Shown: positions 1 to 9,961 of the stretch, piece after piece
How positions within the stretch are numbered: position 1 is the stretch's first letter
Layout: every line of letters begins with the position of its first letter
Source: an uncultured Sphingomonadaceae bacterium
Lineage (GTDB): Bacteria > Pseudomonadota > Alphaproteobacteria > Sphingomonadales > Sphingomonadaceae
Reading direction: 5' to 3'
NCBI GenBank assembly: GCA_947488845.1
Contig: CANLBM010000002.1
Coordinates: forward strand, 212,799-276,798
Length of the DNA: 64,000 bases
Translations under genes and position numbers: made by a program
The notes under the pieces: model-generated
Databases searched by the model: none
The model's input: the letters and a program-made list of their open reading frames with translations, nothing else
Told to the model about the DNA's origin: nothing

Positions 1-575
1 TCATCATCGGCTTTGGCCGGGTCGGCAAGCTGATCGCCGATCTCCTGACGACCCATAATCAGAAATATCTCGCGGTGGAGACCAATATCGACACCGTCGC
101 CAAAGCCCGCCGCGAAGGCTATCCAATCATGTTCGGTAATGTGTCGCGCAACGAAATGCTCGACCGTTTGCGGCTTGGCCATGCGAAGGCCTTGGTGCTG
201 ACGATGGACGAGCCGGTTCTCTCGGTACAGATTGTCAAAAAGGTCCGGGCCTGGGTGCCCGACCTGCCGATCATTGCCAGAGCGCGTGATATCGAGCATG
301 CCGCCGAACTCTATCAGGCCGGTGCAACCAATGCCGTGCCCGAAGCACTGGAGGGATCGCTGCAATTGTCAGAGGCCGTGCTGGTCGAAAATGGCGTTGC
401 CATGGGCCCCGTCATCGCCTCTATCCATGAATTGCGCGATATCTACCGCAAGCAGATCCAGGAAGAAGGCGATCTGGAATACGAACCCAAGCTGAAATCC
501 ATGTCCACATCCACCGGACAGGCAACCGCCGACGATCTGGTGCCCGACGGACTCAGCCCGCAAGAACAGACCTGA
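1..575 (+). CDS. C-terminal part of a KefB/KefC-like cation:proton antiporter (5' truncated)
   Basis: The gene enters from the left edge; the reading frame is open from base 3 and about 190 residues are visible. They start inside a Rossmann-type RCK (TrkA-N) domain with the glycine-rich nucleotide motif IIGFGRVG, followed by VETN, where the ligand-binding acidic residue sits at the end of the second strand. In the family this cytosolic domain follows an 11-13 helix CPA2 exchanger and gates K+/H+ exchange in response to nucleotides or glutathione adducts. The membrane part lies outside the window, so the call rests on the RCK domain and its C-terminal position. No TrkA-C domain follows; the tail is acidic and low in complexity. 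A lone TrkA-like subunit is the alternative. The stop overlaps the end of convergent alaS by 23 bases. Confidence 0.75.
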   Translation, partial: IIGFGRVGKLIADLLTTHNQKYLAVETNIDTVAKARREGYPIMFGNVSRNEMLDRLRLGHAKALVLTMDEPVLSVQIVKKVRAWVPDLPIIARARDIEHAAELYQAGATNAVPEALEGSLQLSEAVLVENGVAMGPVIASIHELRDIYRKQIQEEGDLEYEPKLKSMSTSTGQATADDLVPDGLSPQEQT

Positions 576-3204
576 TAGCCGCAATCGCATCGTCGGCTTT
601 TGCGCCATCGGGCCCGCCGCCTTGCGCCATGTCCGGGCGACCACCGCCGCCCTTGCCGCCGACCGCTGCAACGCCCGCCTGAACCAGATCGACAGCGCTC
701 AACCGCCCGGTCAGGTCATCGGTCACACCAACCGCAACCGTCGCACGACCATCGTTGACTGCAACCATTGCACTGACGCCGCTCGACAGCTCCTTTTTCG
801 CCTGATCGACCAGACCCCGCAACTCCTTGGGATTGAGGCCCTGTATGACCTTGCCGCTAAACGCGACATCGCCGATCGTTTCGGTCTCTGTCGCCTGCGC
901 CCCGCCGCTGCCGTCGCCGGCCAATGCCAGCGCGGTTTTCGCCTCGGTCAGTTCCCGGTCGAGCTTCTTGCGTTCCTCAACCAATATGGCGACGCGATCC
1001 GCTGCTTCTTCGGGAGAAGATTTGAGGGTCGCTGCGATCGACTTGAGCTTGGCATCACGATCGGCAAACCACAAGCGCGCCGCTTCGCCGGTCAGCGCTT
1101 CGATTCTCCGGACGCCGCTGGCGACCGCGGATTCCGAAATGACGACCATCAAACCAATATCACCAAGAGCCTGGACATGGGTGCCACCGCATAATTCTAC
1201 CGAATAATCGAGATCAGCTTCCCGGCCCATCGAAAGGACGCGCACTTCATCGCCATATTTTTCGCCGAACAGCGCAAGTGCGCCTGCTTCTACGGCTTCA
1301 TCGGGGCTCATCAGTCGGGTGGTAACCGGACTATTTCCGCGAATCTGCGCGTTCACATCAGCCTCAACGGCCTTCATTTCCGCTTCGGTCAAAGCCGAGG
1401 GATGCGAAAAGTCGAACCGCAAACGGTCGGCTGCGACCAGACTGCCCTTCTGGGTCACATGATCGCCAAGATGATGCCGCAACGCCTTGTGCAGCAAATG
1501 GGTGGCGCTGTGATTGGCCCGGAGCGCGGTGCGCCGGTTACCATCCACTTCGAGGTGAATCATGTCTCCGACGGACACAGAGCCCGACTTGATTTCGATC
1601 TGATGGGCATGAAGCCGTCCCAGCGGCTTTCTGGTATCGGTCACACTCGCGGCGAAACCTTCTGTACCGGAGATCTTGCCGGCATCCCCCATCTGCCCGC
1701 CGCTTTCGCCGTAAAAGGGCGTCTGGTTGGTCAGCAGGGTAACCGTGTCGCCTTTATTGGCGACTTCAATCTCTACGCCATCCTTGACTAGTGCGACAAC
1801 GACGCCCTCGCCTTCTTCAGATGTATAGCCGGTAAATTCGGTACTGCCTTCCCGCTCTGCAATATCGAACCACACAGCATCAGAAGCCTGATCGCCGGAT
1901 CCTTTCCAGGCGGCGCGGGCAGCGGCCTTTTGCTCCGCCATTGCCTTGTCAAAGCCGTCGCGATCCACGCCAAGCGACTGGGCGCGCAAAGCGTCTTCGG
2001 TGAGGTCATAGGGGAAGCCGAAAGTATCATAGAGTTTGAACGCGGTTTCTCCTGGCAGGATATCCCCTTCGCCCATATCAGCGATTTCGGCATCGAGCAG
2101 CTTCAGGCCATTGGCCAATGTCCGGCGAAAATTATTTTCCTCGCGAAGCAATGTTTCTTCGATCAGCGGTTTGGCGCGGATCAGCTCGGGGAATGCATTA
2201 CCCATTTCGCCTGTCAACGAACCGACCATCCGGTGCATCAACGGATCCTTGGCGCCCAGCAAATGGGCATGGCGCATGGCCCGGCGCATGATCCGGCGCA
2301 GCACATAGCCGCGGCCTTCGTTCGATGGCAGGACGCCGTCGGCGACCAGGAAGGAGGATGCCCGCAAATGGTCGGCAATCACCCGGTGACTGGCCTGGTT
2401 ATCGCCCGTGGTGACGGTGCCGGTCAGCGAACCGGATTCAGCGATCAGCGTCTTGAACAGGTCGATGTCATAATTGTCGTGCACCCCCTGCATGACAGCG
2501 GCCACCCGCTCGAGCCCCATTCCGGTATCGATCGACGGCTTGGGCAGATCAACGCGATCGCCTTCGCCGCGCTGGTCATATTGCATGAACACCAGATTCC
2601 AGATCTCGACAAAGCGGTCGCCATCCTCGTCCGGACTGCCCGGAGGGCCACCGGCAATATGTTCTCCGTGATCATAGAAAATCTCGCTGCACGGACCGCA
2701 GGGTCCGGTATCACCCATCGACCAGAAATTGTCGTCGGTGGCGATGCGAATGATTCGCTCGTCCGGCAGGCCGGCAATTTTCTTCCACAGGTCAAAGGCC
2801 TCATCGTCATCATGATAGACGGTCACGGTCAGACGGTCGGGTGAAATGCCCCAGGTTTTTGTGATCAGGTTCCACGCATGGTGGATTGCCTGTTCCTTGA
2901 AATAATCGCCAAAGGAGAAATTGCCGAGCATTTCGAAAAACGTATGGTGGCGCGCGGTATAGCCGACATTGTCAAGATCATTGTGCTTGCCGCCTGCGCG
3001 AACGCACTTCTGGCTGGAAGTGGCCGTCGAATAAGGGCTTTTCTCCGCTCCGGTGAAGATATTCTTGAACGGGACCATCCCGGCATTGATGAACATCAAC
3101 GTCGGATCATTATAGGGAATGAGCGGCGACGAGGGCACGATTTCGTGCCCCTGAGCGGCGAAATAGTCTAGAAAAGACCGTCTGATATCATTGGTGGTTT
3201 GCAT
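553..3204 (-). CDS. alaS: Alanyl-tRNA synthetase
   Basis: This enzyme charges tRNA-Ala with alanine in the cytosol and clears mischarged Ser/Gly-tRNA-Ala. The 883 residues match the usual bacterial length. The class II catalytic core is N-terminal ([11 protein letters not shown] near residue 45). The editing domain has the zinc-binding HSATHLLH motif near residue 560 and CGGTH near residue 670. The glycine-rich [16 protein letters not shown] of the C-Ala domain lies close to the C-terminus. I start at ATG 3204 ([15 protein letters not shown]); a TTG one codon upstream is also open. It is transcribed alone, convergent with the antiporter gene, whose last codons it overlaps. All key residues are present. 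Confidence 0.98.
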   Translation of the reverse strand: MQTTNDIRRSFLDYFAAQGHEIVPSSPLIPYNDPTLMFINAGMVPFKNIFTGAEKSPYSTATSSQKCVRAGGKHNDLDNVGYTARHHTFFEMLGNFSFGDYFKEQAIHHAWNLITKTWGISPDRLTVTVYHDDDEAFDLWKKIAGLPDERIIRIATDDNFWSMGDTGPCGPCSEIFYDHGEHIAGGPPGSPDEDGDRFVEIWNLVFMQYDQRGEGDRVDLPKPSIDTGMGLERVAAVMQGVHDNYDIDLFKTLIAESGSLTGTVTTGDNQASHRVIADHLRASSFLVADGVLPSNEGRGYVLRRIMRRAMRHAHLLGAKDPLMHRMVGSLTGEMGNAFPELIRAKPLIEETLLREENNFRRTLANGLKLLDAEIADMGEGDILPGETAFKLYDTFGFPYDLTEDALRAQSLGVDRDGFDKAMAEQKAAARAAWKGSGDQASDAVWFDIAEREGSTEFTGYTSEEGEGVVVALVKDGVEIEVANKGDTVTLLTNQTPFYGESGGQMGDAGKISGTEGFAASVTDTRKPLGRLHAHQIEIKSGSVSVGDMIHLEVDGNRRTALRANHSATHLLHKALRHHLGDHVTQKGSLVAADRLRFDFSHPSALTEAEMKAVEADVNAQIRGNSPVTTRLMSPDEAVEAGALALFGEKYGDEVRVLSMGREADLDYSVELCGGTHVQALGDIGLMVVISESAVASGVRRIEALTGEAARLWFADRDAKLKSIAATLKSSPEEAADRVAILVEERKKLDRELTEAKTALALAGDGSGGAQATETETIGDVAFSGKVIQGLNPKELRGLVDQAKKELSSGVSAMVAVNDGRATVAVGVTDDLTGRLSAVDLVQAGVAAVGGKGGGGRPDMAQGGGPDGAKADDAIAAIRSVLAG

Positions 3205-3259
3205 CAATTGGACTTAGGCGAGCGATCTGCCGTTGACAATCCCGAGAATGGATCAAACG

Positions 3260-3886
3260 TCACGCATAAGCGTAAGGACCGCCCTTTTCGAGCGCCGTGC
3301 GATATTGCGGGCGGGCATGGATACGCTCCAGCCAGGCCAGCAGATTCGGATAGCGCTCGTCCAGTCCCGCGCGGACCTGGCAGGCCTCGAGCGGGAAGCT
3401 CATCATGATATCCGCAGCGGTGAGCTGGTTACCGGCAAAATAGTCGTGGTCCGCCAGTTCGCTTTCGAGCCAGACGAGCAGGTCGGTGACCATCTGGCCG
3501 ACCGGCTTGCGCGCCGGCAGGCCGAGCAGGCCGAGACGCCCCACCACCAGCAGGCCATAGAGCGGCGGCATCATCGAACCTTCGGCAAAATGGAGATACT
3601 GGTTATAAAGCCGCGCTCCCTTTTTGTCGGCAGGAGCGCCCAGCTTGCCACCGGCCTTCTCCACCAGATATTCGGCAATCACGGCGGTCTCGATAATCAC
3701 TTCGCCATCATCCTCGATCATCGGCGACTTGCCGAGTGGATGAATGGCCTTCAGACTTGCCGGCGCCTTCTGGGTTTTGGGGTCGCGTTCGTAACGCTTG
3801 ATTTCATAGTCGAGGCCGAGCTCTTCCAGCAGCCAGATTATGCGTTGCGAGCGGCTGTTTTCGAGGTGATGCAGGGTGATTGTCAT
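3260..3886 (-). CDS. Glutathione S-transferase family protein
   Basis: The 208-residue cytosolic protein has an N-terminal thioredoxin-like domain (residues 1-80) with SRSQRIIWLLEELGLDYE and the glutathione gamma-glutamyl contact region ETAVIAEYL, where ETA stands for the usual E-S. An all-helical C-terminal domain contains the N-capping/hydrophobic staple pattern LTAADIMMSF typical of GSTs. Such proteins conjugate glutathione to electrophiles or act as reductases; the substrate cannot be told from sequence. An open frame extends 41 codons upstream, but ATG 3886 has a GGAAGG ribosome site about ten bases ahead and gives the normal GST N-terminus, so I use it. The recA unit lies upstream on the same strand, separated by a terminator. 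Confidence 0.9.
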   Translation of the reverse strand: MTITLHHLENSRSQRIIWLLEELGLDYEIKRYERDPKTQKAPASLKAIHPLGKSPMIEDDGEVIIETAVIAEYLVEKAGGKLGAPADKKGARLYNQYLHFAEGSMMPPLYGLLVVGRLGLLGLPARKPVGQMVTDLLVWLESELADHDYFAGNQLTAADIMMSFPLEACQVRAGLDERYPNLLAWLERIHARPQYRTALEKGGPYAYA

Positions 3887-4015
3887 TGCTATTAGGCCCT
3901 TCCGGAAAGCATAAAGTTTGCCAAAGTTGGGGCCAAGCAAGCGTTGTAAACAGTCAGTTGTCAATCTTTTCCAGCATTTCGGCACTTTATTGCCGATAGG
4001 AAATGCCAATAAAAT

Positions 4016-4051
4016 GGGCCGTCCTGCGGTCGGGGGACAGAAGGACGGCCC
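4016..4051 (-). terminator. Intrinsic terminator downstream of recA
   Basis: On the minus strand a ten-base stem (GGGCCGTCCT at 4042-4051 pairing with AGGACGGCCC at 4016-4025) is followed by ATTTTATT. It lies about 150 bases beyond the recA stop and before the glutathione S-transferase gene, so it probably ends the recA transcript. The loop is long (16 bases), which makes the call good rather than certain. Confidence 0.7.
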
Positions 4052-4200
4052 TATGCCAGGGATCGCCTCGGGGGAGAGTGATCCGGCAAAACTTGCAATA
4101 TTCTGGTTTCACGGTTTCGGCGCAAGCCGACCCACCGGAAGGATCTTCGACCGGTAGGCGCGACCATCAAGACGGCTAACCGTCTTGATGGTCCAGTCAC
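4052..4200 (-). other. Gene-free recA 3' region with a perfect 14-bp hairpin; possible 3'-UTR small RNA
   Basis: The stretch 3887-4200 has no supported protein gene. Directly after the recA stop lies a perfect inverted repeat: 14-base arms at 4162-4175 and 4180-4193 with a four-base loop (TTAG on the minus strand). No T-run follows, so it is not a standard terminator; it may protect the recA mRNA 3' end. About 100 unstructured-looking bases then lead to the terminator at 4016-4051. Hairpin, single-stranded stretch and terminator together have the layout of a 3'-UTR-derived small RNA, but that is inference. Confidence 0.35.
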
Positions 4201-5289
4201 CTATTTCTCGTCATCGCCGTCATCGGCCTTGCCAATCGGACCGGTCATCATTTCCTCGGCCACTTCTTCCTGCTTGCCGCGGATCTGGTTTTCCAGCTTG
4301 GCCATCATCTCGGGATTTTCCAGAAGGAAGCGCTTGGAATTCTCCCGCCCCTGCCCGATGCGGACCGAGTCATAGGAGAACCAGGCACCGGATTTTTCGA
4401 CAACGCCGGCTTTCACGCCGAGATCGATAATCTCGCCAACCTTGGAAATGCCCTGACCGTACATGATGTCGAATTCGACCTGCTTGAACGGCGGAGCGAC
4501 CTTGTTCTTGACCACTTTTACGCGGGTGGTGTTACCGACAATATCGTCGCGTTCCTTGATCTGGCCGGTGCGCCGGATGTCGAGCCGGACCGAAGCATAG
4601 AATTTCAGCGCATTGCCGCCCGAGGTGGTTTCCGGGTTGCCGTACATCACACCGATTTTCATGCGGATCTGGTTGATGAAGATCACCATGCACTTGGAAC
4701 GGCTGATCGAGCCGGTCAGCTTGCGCAGTGCCTGGCTCATCAAACGGGCTTGCAGGCCGACATGGGTATCGCCCATTTCGCCTTCGATTTCGGCGCGCGG
4801 CACCAGAGCAGCAACCGAGTCGACCACCAATATGTCGATCGCGTTGGAGCGGACCAGCGTATCAACAATCTCCAGCGCCTGCTCGCCGGTGTCGGGCTGG
4901 GAAATGATCAGCTCGTCGGTATTGACGCCCAATGCCTTGGCATAGACCGGGTCGAGCGCATGTTCCGCGTCGACAAAGGCAGCGGTGCCACCGTTTTTCT
5001 GCGCTTCGGCGATCACGTGCAAGGCGAGCGTGGTCTTGCCGGAGCTTTCCGGTCCGTAAACCTCGATCACGCGGCCCTTTGGTAATCCCCCGATTCCCAA
5101 CGCGATATCCAGTCCCAGGCTACCGGTAGAGATAGCTTCAATTTCCAGTGCCTTGCGCTGGCCGAGTTTCATCGCCGATCCTTTACCAAAGGCCCGGTCG
5201 ATCTGCGCCAATGCGGCGTCCAATGCTTTTTGTCTGTCTGATGAGTTCAACTGATTATCCGATTCTACGACTTTTAAATTGCCGGCCAT
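4201..5289 (-). CDS. recA: Recombinase RecA
   Basis: RecA forms filaments on single-stranded DNA, drives homologous strand exchange and triggers LexA self-cleavage. The 362-residue protein has the Walker A motif GPESSGKT at 79-86, the Walker B region VVDSVAAL, the [21 protein letters not shown]1 region, and the L2/[12 protein letters not shown] stretch. The C-terminal tail is acidic (ADDGDDEK), as in other RecAs, where it restrains activity. It begins [10 protein letters not shown], a short polar N-terminal extension common in sphingomonads. An SOS box lies 75-90 bases upstream of the start. The gene follows cckA on the same strand but has its own promoter region. Confidence 0.99.
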   Translation of the reverse strand: MAGNLKVVESDNQLNSSDRQKALDAALAQIDRAFGKGSAMKLGQRKALEIEAISTGSLGLDIALGIGGLPKGRVIEVYGPESSGKTTLALHVIAEAQKNGGTAAFVDAEHALDPVYAKALGVNTDELIISQPDTGEQALEIVDTLVRSNAIDILVVDSVAALVPRAEIEGEMGDTHVGLQARLMSQALRKLTGSISRSKCMVIFINQIRMKIGVMYGNPETTSGGNALKFYASVRLDIRRTGQIKERDDIVGNTTRVKVVKNKVAPPFKQVEFDIMYGQGISKVGEIIDLGVKAGVVEKSGAWFSYDSVRIGQGRENSKRFLLENPEMMAKLENQIRGKQEEVAEEMMTGPIGKADDGDDEK

Positions 5290-5341
5290 TTGCCTGTCCC
5301 CTTCGCTAAATGCTTAACCATCATCAATCAATGATTGTGAT

Positions 5342-5379
5342 GATGTACCGCATTTGTTCTCATAGAACAAGGGGGGAAC
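5342..5379 (-). promoter_or_regulatory. recA promoter region with alphaproteobacterial SOS box (GTTC-N7-GTTC)
   Basis: On the recA strand, GTTC (5379-5376), seven bases, GTTC (5368-5365) is an exact match to the LexA site known from Alphaproteobacteria such as Caulobacter and Rhodobacter. The second half-site is also one arm of a perfect inverted repeat (7-base arms at 5354-5360 and 5364-5370, 3-base loop). A plausible -35 TTGTTC (5370-5365) and -10 TACATC (5347-5342) are spaced by 17 bases, so bound LexA would cover the -35. The box is seen directly; the promoter hexamers are inference. Confidence 0.75.
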
Positions 5380-5436
5380 ATAATTTTTTTATTGAGGGGC
5401 TAGTTTATTGAAAACTGGTTGAAATATCGCCATATT

Positions 5437-7878
5437 CTAGTCTTGCTTGGCATGTTCGGCCAGAGTCTCTCCTACCGCTTCTGCTATTTGAGCCACCGAA
5501 AACGGTTTCGGAAGAAAATTCACCTTGTCGAGATCGATCGATTTGCGCAATTGCTCCTCGGCATAGCCGGACATGAACAATATCGGCAGATCCGGATATA
5601 ATTTACGAACATGCTTTGCCATGGTGGGACCATCCATATTCGGCATCACCACATCTGATACGATAATGTCGAACTTCTGCTCACCCTCGGCCTGCGCCGC
5701 CAACAGCCCCAAGGCTTCCTCGCCTTCGCTTGCGGTCACAACCGTATAGCCTTGACGGATCAGCGCCCGCTCGGCGACGGCGCGGACCATGTCCTCATCC
5801 TCGACCAGAAGGATATGGCCATTGCCCCACAATTCTTTTCTGGCTGCGGCCTTGACCGGGGGCGAACTCAAGGTGGCACGCGCAACGTCTTCCTTGGTTG
5901 GATGATGAACCGGGAAATAGATCGAGAAGGTCGTGCCCTGGCCGGGTTTGGAATCGGCAAAGATATAGCCGCCTGACTGCTTGATGATCCCGTAAACCGT
6001 CGAAAGCCCCAGGCCGGTCCCCTTGCCGACCGCTTTGGTGGTGAAAAACGGTTCGAAGATCTTGCCGATGACATGCGGGGGAATGCCGTTGCCGGAATCG
6101 GTGAAGATCAGTGCCGTATAGTCGCCTACGGGCAGGATTTCGCTTTTCAGCGCACGGACGTCGGAAACACCCACCGCCTGGGTCGAGATCGAGATTTTTC
6201 CACCCTTTGGCATTGCATCCCGCGCGTTGACTCCGAGATTGATGATCACTTGCTCGAGTTGTCCAGGGTCCGCGCGAACCAGACCCAGATTGCGACCGTG
6301 CCGCACGTCAAGCTCGATCGTTTCGTCGAGCAGACGCTTGAGCAGATTAGAAACGTCCGCCACCACGTCGGGCAATTGCAGCACCTGCGGCCGCAACGTC
6401 TGCTGACGCGAAAAAGCGAGCAACTGGCGGGTAAGTCCGGCCGCCCGGTTGCTGTTATTCTTGACCTGCTGGATATCATCATAGTCGCTGTCGCCAGGTG
6501 AATGGCGCAGCAACATCAGATCGCAATGGCCGATGATCGCGGTGAGAATATTGTTGAAATCATGAGCTACACCTCCGGCCAGCTGGCCGACAGCCTGCAT
6601 TTTCGTCGCTTGGGCGACCTGGCTCTTCAATTTCGATTCTTCGCTATTGTCGCGGATCGACAGCAGCACCGCCGCTTCGCCCAGGCCGCGAACCCCGGCA
6701 ATACCCAGTGCAACGGGCTCGTCGCCGCCGTTGCGCAGACGTACCGCCAGATCGCCTGCCATTGGCGGACCGCTCGCATAGCGTCGTACAGCATCGGCAA
6801 CCGCCGATTTATCGTCACGGATCATCAGGTCGCCGGGATAAAGTGGCTGTTCCTTCTCCGCGATACCGGCGGTCTTGGCGAAGGCTTCATTCAGGAACAG
6901 GAAACGACCGTCCCGATCGGTCAGCGCCAAGCCCAGGGGCAGCAGCGACAACATCGATTCAACCTGCTCCAGCGCCTTGCCGCGCTCGACCATGCCACCA
7001 TCGTCATCGATCAACAGGATCAACGCCGGAGCCTTTTCCTTTTCCCGGTCGAGCGGAACATGGAACAGACGCACCGGCGTGCCATGCCGTCCTTCGCGTT
7101 CAAAGAAGATTGTGCCCTTGTCATCGGAGCGCAGGAAATTGATAAAATTGCGGCCCGAGATATTGGCATCAACCCGGCCGGTTGCGCGCAAGGCAAAGGC
7201 TTGATTCGAGGCCCGGATTCGCCCTTCACCGCCAATGACGCTGGCCAAAATACCGGATTCTGAAAATGCCCGGCCACCGCCACCGCTGACGAGCCGGATC
7301 ATATCATCCAATATGTCCGCATGGATTTGCGGTATCATCTGCCACAGAAGATACTCTTCACCCTGCCCCGCGCGTACAACCTTCGCGCTATATTCAGCAA
7401 CTCCGCGTTTTAGTCCTTCCGCATAGCCGCGGCCATCCCGCCAGGCGGTGCGGCCAGCCGTCGCGAGCAGCTCGTTGCCGCCTGCCTGTAACGGCAGTTC
7501 GGGAGGCACAGCAGGGCCATTGAACCATTTGGTGAAAAGCTCATTGGCACAGACCAGTCGGCCAGCCCGGTCAGTAATCGCGAGACCGATTTCAGACTGG
7601 TCGGCAACCATCCGCGTGACCGCCCAATCGCCGGGATCGGCATAATGCCGATCGGTCCCTTCATCTCGTGGACGCAAAAAATAGGCGATGGCTGTCATGC
7701 TGACCACCAGAGCGACAAAGGCGCTGATCAGGGCGATATTCTGAACTTGCCAATATAGCAGACCGGCAGATGCCAAGACGGCTACCACCAGCAACGCTAC
7801 CCTGATCCGAACACCAACCAGCGACTTGCGAGTACTGGGATTCAACAATCCGGTGCCATTCCCGGCTCTACTCGCCAT
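5437..7878 (-). CDS. cckA: CckA-type hybrid sensor histidine kinase/phosphatase
   Basis: CckA is a membrane kinase that feeds phosphate through ChpT to CtrA and CpdR, controlling the alphaproteobacterial cell cycle, motility and DNA replication. The 813-residue protein starts with two membrane helices (about residues 22-70), then PAS-like modules, the dimerisation/phosphoacceptor motif [14 protein letters not shown] with His439, a HATPase domain with N, G1 (SGNGI) and [12 protein letters not shown] boxes, and a C-terminal receiver domain with VEDED and the phosphoacceptor in [13 protein letters not shown]. This order and the HDFNN motif are typical of CckA. An open frame runs 24 codons further up, but ATG 7878 overlaps the end of the preceding gene by 11 bases in a tight operon and gives a normal N-terminus. 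The periplasmic region is very short, as in other CckA proteins. Confidence 0.93.
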   Translation of the reverse strand: MASRAGNGTGLLNPSTRKSLVGVRIRVALLVVAVLASAGLLYWQVQNIALISAFVALVVSMTAIAYFLRPRDEGTDRHYADPGDWAVTRMVADQSEIGLAITDRAGRLVCANELFTKWFNGPAVPPELPLQAGGNELLATAGRTAWRDGRGYAEGLKRGVAEYSAKVVRAGQGEEYLLWQMIPQIHADILDDMIRLVSGGGGRAFSESGILASVIGGEGRIRASNQAFALRATGRVDANISGRNFINFLRSDDKGTIFFEREGRHGTPVRLFHVPLDREKEKAPALILLIDDDGGMVERGKALEQVESMLSLLPLGLALTDRDGRFLFLNEAFAKTAGIAEKEQPLYPGDLMIRDDKSAVADAVRRYASGPPMAGDLAVRLRNGGDEPVALGIAGVRGLGEAAVLLSIRDNSEESKLKSQVAQATKMQAVGQLAGGVAHDFNNILTAIIGHCDLMLLRHSPGDSDYDDIQQVKNNSNRAAGLTRQLLAFSRQQTLRPQVLQLPDVVADVSNLLKRLLDETIELDVRHGRNLGLVRADPGQLEQVIINLGVNARDAMPKGGKISISTQAVGVSDVRALKSEILPVGDYTALIFTDSGNGIPPHVIGKIFEPFFTTKAVGKGTGLGLSTVYGIIKQSGGYIFADSKPGQGTTFSIYFPVHHPTKEDVARATLSSPPVKAAARKELWGNGHILLVEDEDMVRAVAERALIRQGYTVVTASEGEEALGLLAAQAEGEQKFDIIVSDVVMPNMDGPTMAKHVRKLYPDLPILFMSGYAEEQLRKSIDLDKVNFLPKPFSVAQIAEAVGETLAEHAKQD

Positions 7879-8497
7879 CGCCCAACCGTTCCGAACGCCG
7901 TTTTGCCAGCACCGACTGCCTTTTCCGACCGATCCACCAGCGCCAGCCAAAACTACTGATCAAATATCCTACCGCCGCGAAAACAACGCCCAACACTGCA
8001 AATCCAAAAAAAGTTACCGCCGCTTCTCGCCCAAGCCAACCCAACCATTGAGCGACCTGACTCAAAAATTGCGTATCAACAACTTCGTGAACTGTCTGGC
8101 CGGATGCACCCGGTTCAATCCGCAATATATGCTTACCAATCTGATAGGCAACGGCGATCCAGAACGGATAGGTAAACGGGTTGGTGATAAATGTAGTTAC
8201 AGCAGCGATCGGTACGTTGGCGCGAAACGGCAATGCCAGAAACAATGCCACAAAAGTCTGGCCGCCCAAGGGAATCAGAAAGCCCGCCAACATTCCAAGC
8301 GCCACCCCGCGCGGGACGGAACGACGATTAAAATGCCACAAATCTGATCGTAAAAACCGGTGCGCGATTGGCTTCAAATATCTATTCTTGGCCATGCTCG
8401 CTCGGGTCGGCATTTTTTTGTCCAGCCAAGCCCCAAAGCGCTTGATTGTTCGAGCACCCCAGTCTTTTGGCGGAGGATTAAAATCGGAATTATCCAT
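7868..8497 (-). CDS. DUF2062 inner-membrane protein
   Basis: The 209-residue protein has the features of DUF2062: a basic N-terminal segment ([23 protein letters not shown] broken over residues 48-70), then hydrophobic stretches with [20 protein letters not shown] and [18 protein letters not shown], and a last membrane helix ([20 protein letters not shown]) before a short basic tail. Function in this family is unknown. The gene sits between smpB (8-base overlap at its start) and cckA (11-base overlap at its end), so translation of the three is probably coupled. This placement next to cckA may mean a role at the envelope, but nothing in the sequence proves it. Confidence 0.85.
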   Translation of the reverse strand: MDNSDFNPPPKDWGARTIKRFGAWLDKKMPTRASMAKNRYLKPIAHRFLRSDLWHFNRRSVPRGVALGMLAGFLIPLGGQTFVALFLALPFRANVPIAAVTTFITNPFTYPFWIAVAYQIGKHILRIEPGASGQTVHEVVDTQFLSQVAQWLGWLGREAAVTFFGFAVLGVVFAAVGYLISSFGWRWWIGRKRQSVLAKRRSERLGDGE

Positions 8498-8972
8498 GCT
8501 CGCGCATCAGTCGGCCCTGTTGCCGTTTCCAGTCACGATCTTTTTCGGTCTGCCGCTTGTCCGGTGCTTTCTTGCCCTTAGCCAGCGCCAGTTCCAGCTT
8601 CGCCTTGCCCTTGCTGTTGAAATAGATCGACAGCGGCACAACCGTCATCCCCTTGCGCATCACGGCCGCATATAATTTGTTTATCTCGCGGCGGCTCAGC
8701 AGCAGTTTGCGGGGACGGGTCGGCGTGTGATTGTGACGGTTGCCGTGGCTCCATTCGGGAATATTGGAGTTGATCAGCCAGGCTTCGCCGTCCTTCACCT
8801 CGGCATAACTTTCCGCGATTGCCCCCGAACCGAAACGCAACGACTTCACCTCTGTGCCGGTCAGCATGATCCCCGCCTCGAAATGCTCCTCGAGAAAATA
8901 GTCATAGCGGGCGCGCCGGTTCTCGGCGACGATCTTTTGCTTGTCGAATTCCACCGGCCGCGGTTTTGCCAT
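8490..8972 (-). CDS. smpB: SsrA-binding protein SmpB
   Basis: SmpB binds the tRNA-like domain of tmRNA and carries it into stalled ribosomes for trans-translation. The 160-residue protein shows the family signatures: [49 protein letters not shown], and [18 protein letters not shown] lysine-rich C-terminal tail ([19 protein letters not shown]) is the part that becomes helical and occupies the mRNA channel. Its ATG shares one base with the dapA stop (TGATG), so it is translationally coupled to dapA. Its RNA partner, ssrA, is found at about 49.4 kb. Confidence 0.98.
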   Translation of the reverse strand: MAKPRPVEFDKQKIVAENRRARYDYFLEEHFEAGIMLTGTEVKSLRFGSGAIAESYAEVKDGEAWLINSNIPEWSHGNRHNHTPTRPRKLLLSRREINKLYAAVMRKGMTVVPLSIYFNSKGKAKLELALAKGKKAPDKRQTEKDRDWKRQQGRLMREHG

Positions 8973-9847
8973 CAGATCAGACCTGCCCCTTCCAGGGCTG
9001 CATCCACGGCCTTGCGGCTGGCTTCCGACGGCGGCGTCATGGGCAACCGCAGGTCGGTCGAGAAGTCCGGCAACACGCGGGACAAAGCATATTTGATCGG
9101 CCCCGGCGAAGCGTCGGAGAATAGGGATTTATGCAATGAATAGAGGACATCGTTCAGCTCGCGCGCCTTGGCATAATCACCCGCCGCACAGGCTGCCTGA
9201 AACTCCGCGCATAATTTCGGAGCCACATTGGCGGTAACCGAAATACAGCCAATGCCGCCAGCCGCATTGAACGCCAGTGACAGCTCGTCGACGCCGGACA
9301 GCATGACAAAATCATCGGCACAATTGAGGCGATGTTCGGTGACCCGGTCGAGCACACCGCTGGCATCCTTGATCGCCACGATACCGGGCAACTGCGACAG
9401 GGCAGCAACCGTCTCCGGCTGGATATCGGTGACGGTGCGCGCCGGTACATTATATAGAACCAGCGGCAGATCGATGCTCTCGGTCAGGGTGGTGAAATGG
9501 GCGGTGATTCCTTCCTGATTAGGCCGGTTGTAATATGGTGCCACTACCAGACCGGCTGCCGCCCCGCATTTTTTCGAGAAGGTAAGATGCAACAGGGCAT
9601 TGGTTGTATCATTGGAGCCACAACCCGCGATGATCGGTACCCTGCCAGCGGCCTGTTCTATGCACACTTCGATAACCCGATGATGCTCGGCATTGGACAA
9701 GGTTGACGCTTCACCAGTGGTCCCGCAGGGCACAAGGGCGCTGCTGCCCTGGTCGATCTGCCAGTCGACAAGTGCACGAAACTGGTCTTCGGCAAACGAT
9801 CCGTCGCGAAAGGGCGTCGCCAGAGCCGGAATTGAGCCGGAAAACAT
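8972..9847 (-). CDS. dapA: 4-hydroxy-tetrahydrodipicolinate synthase
   Basis: DapA condenses pyruvate and aspartate semialdehyde, the first committed step of lysine and meso-diaminopimelate synthesis. The 291-residue protein has PCGTTGEA (Thr43/Thr44), YNVPARTV with Tyr132 and the Schiff-base lysine at Lys160 (VAIKDASG), all in the expected places of the TIM barrel. I use ATG 9847 ([13 protein letters not shown]), which has AAGGA eight bases upstream, rather than the longer open frame. It heads a minus-strand operon dapA-smpB-DUF2062-cckA. The 114-base gap to the divergent lytic transglycosylase gene must hold both promoters; diaminopimelate supply and peptidoglycan turnover are thus neighbours. 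Confidence 0.97.
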   Translation of the reverse strand: MFSGSIPALATPFRDGSFAEDQFRALVDWQIDQGSSALVPCGTTGEASTLSNAEHHRVIEVCIEQAAGRVPIIAGCGSNDTTNALLHLTFSKKCGAAAGLVVAPYYNRPNQEGITAHFTTLTESIDLPLVLYNVPARTVTDIQPETVAALSQLPGIVAIKDASGVLDRVTEHRLNCADDFVMLSGVDELSLAFNAAGGIGCISVTANVAPKLCAEFQAACAAGDYAKARELNDVLYSLHKSLFSDASPGPIKYALSRVLPDFSTDLRLPMTPPSEASRKAVDAALEGAGLI

Positions 9848-9961
9848 GGAATAATCCTTTATATTTATCTTGGAAATGGGCAAGGCCACAACCAAGTCAA
9901 TTGCAATATTAACTGCGATATAGTTCGCCGTTCAGCGCCTGATAAGGAGCCTACCCCTAAA

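Noticed and set aside
1930..2844. Plus-strand open frame of 304 codons opposite alaS
   Set aside because: Antisense shadow of the alanyl-tRNA synthetase gene.
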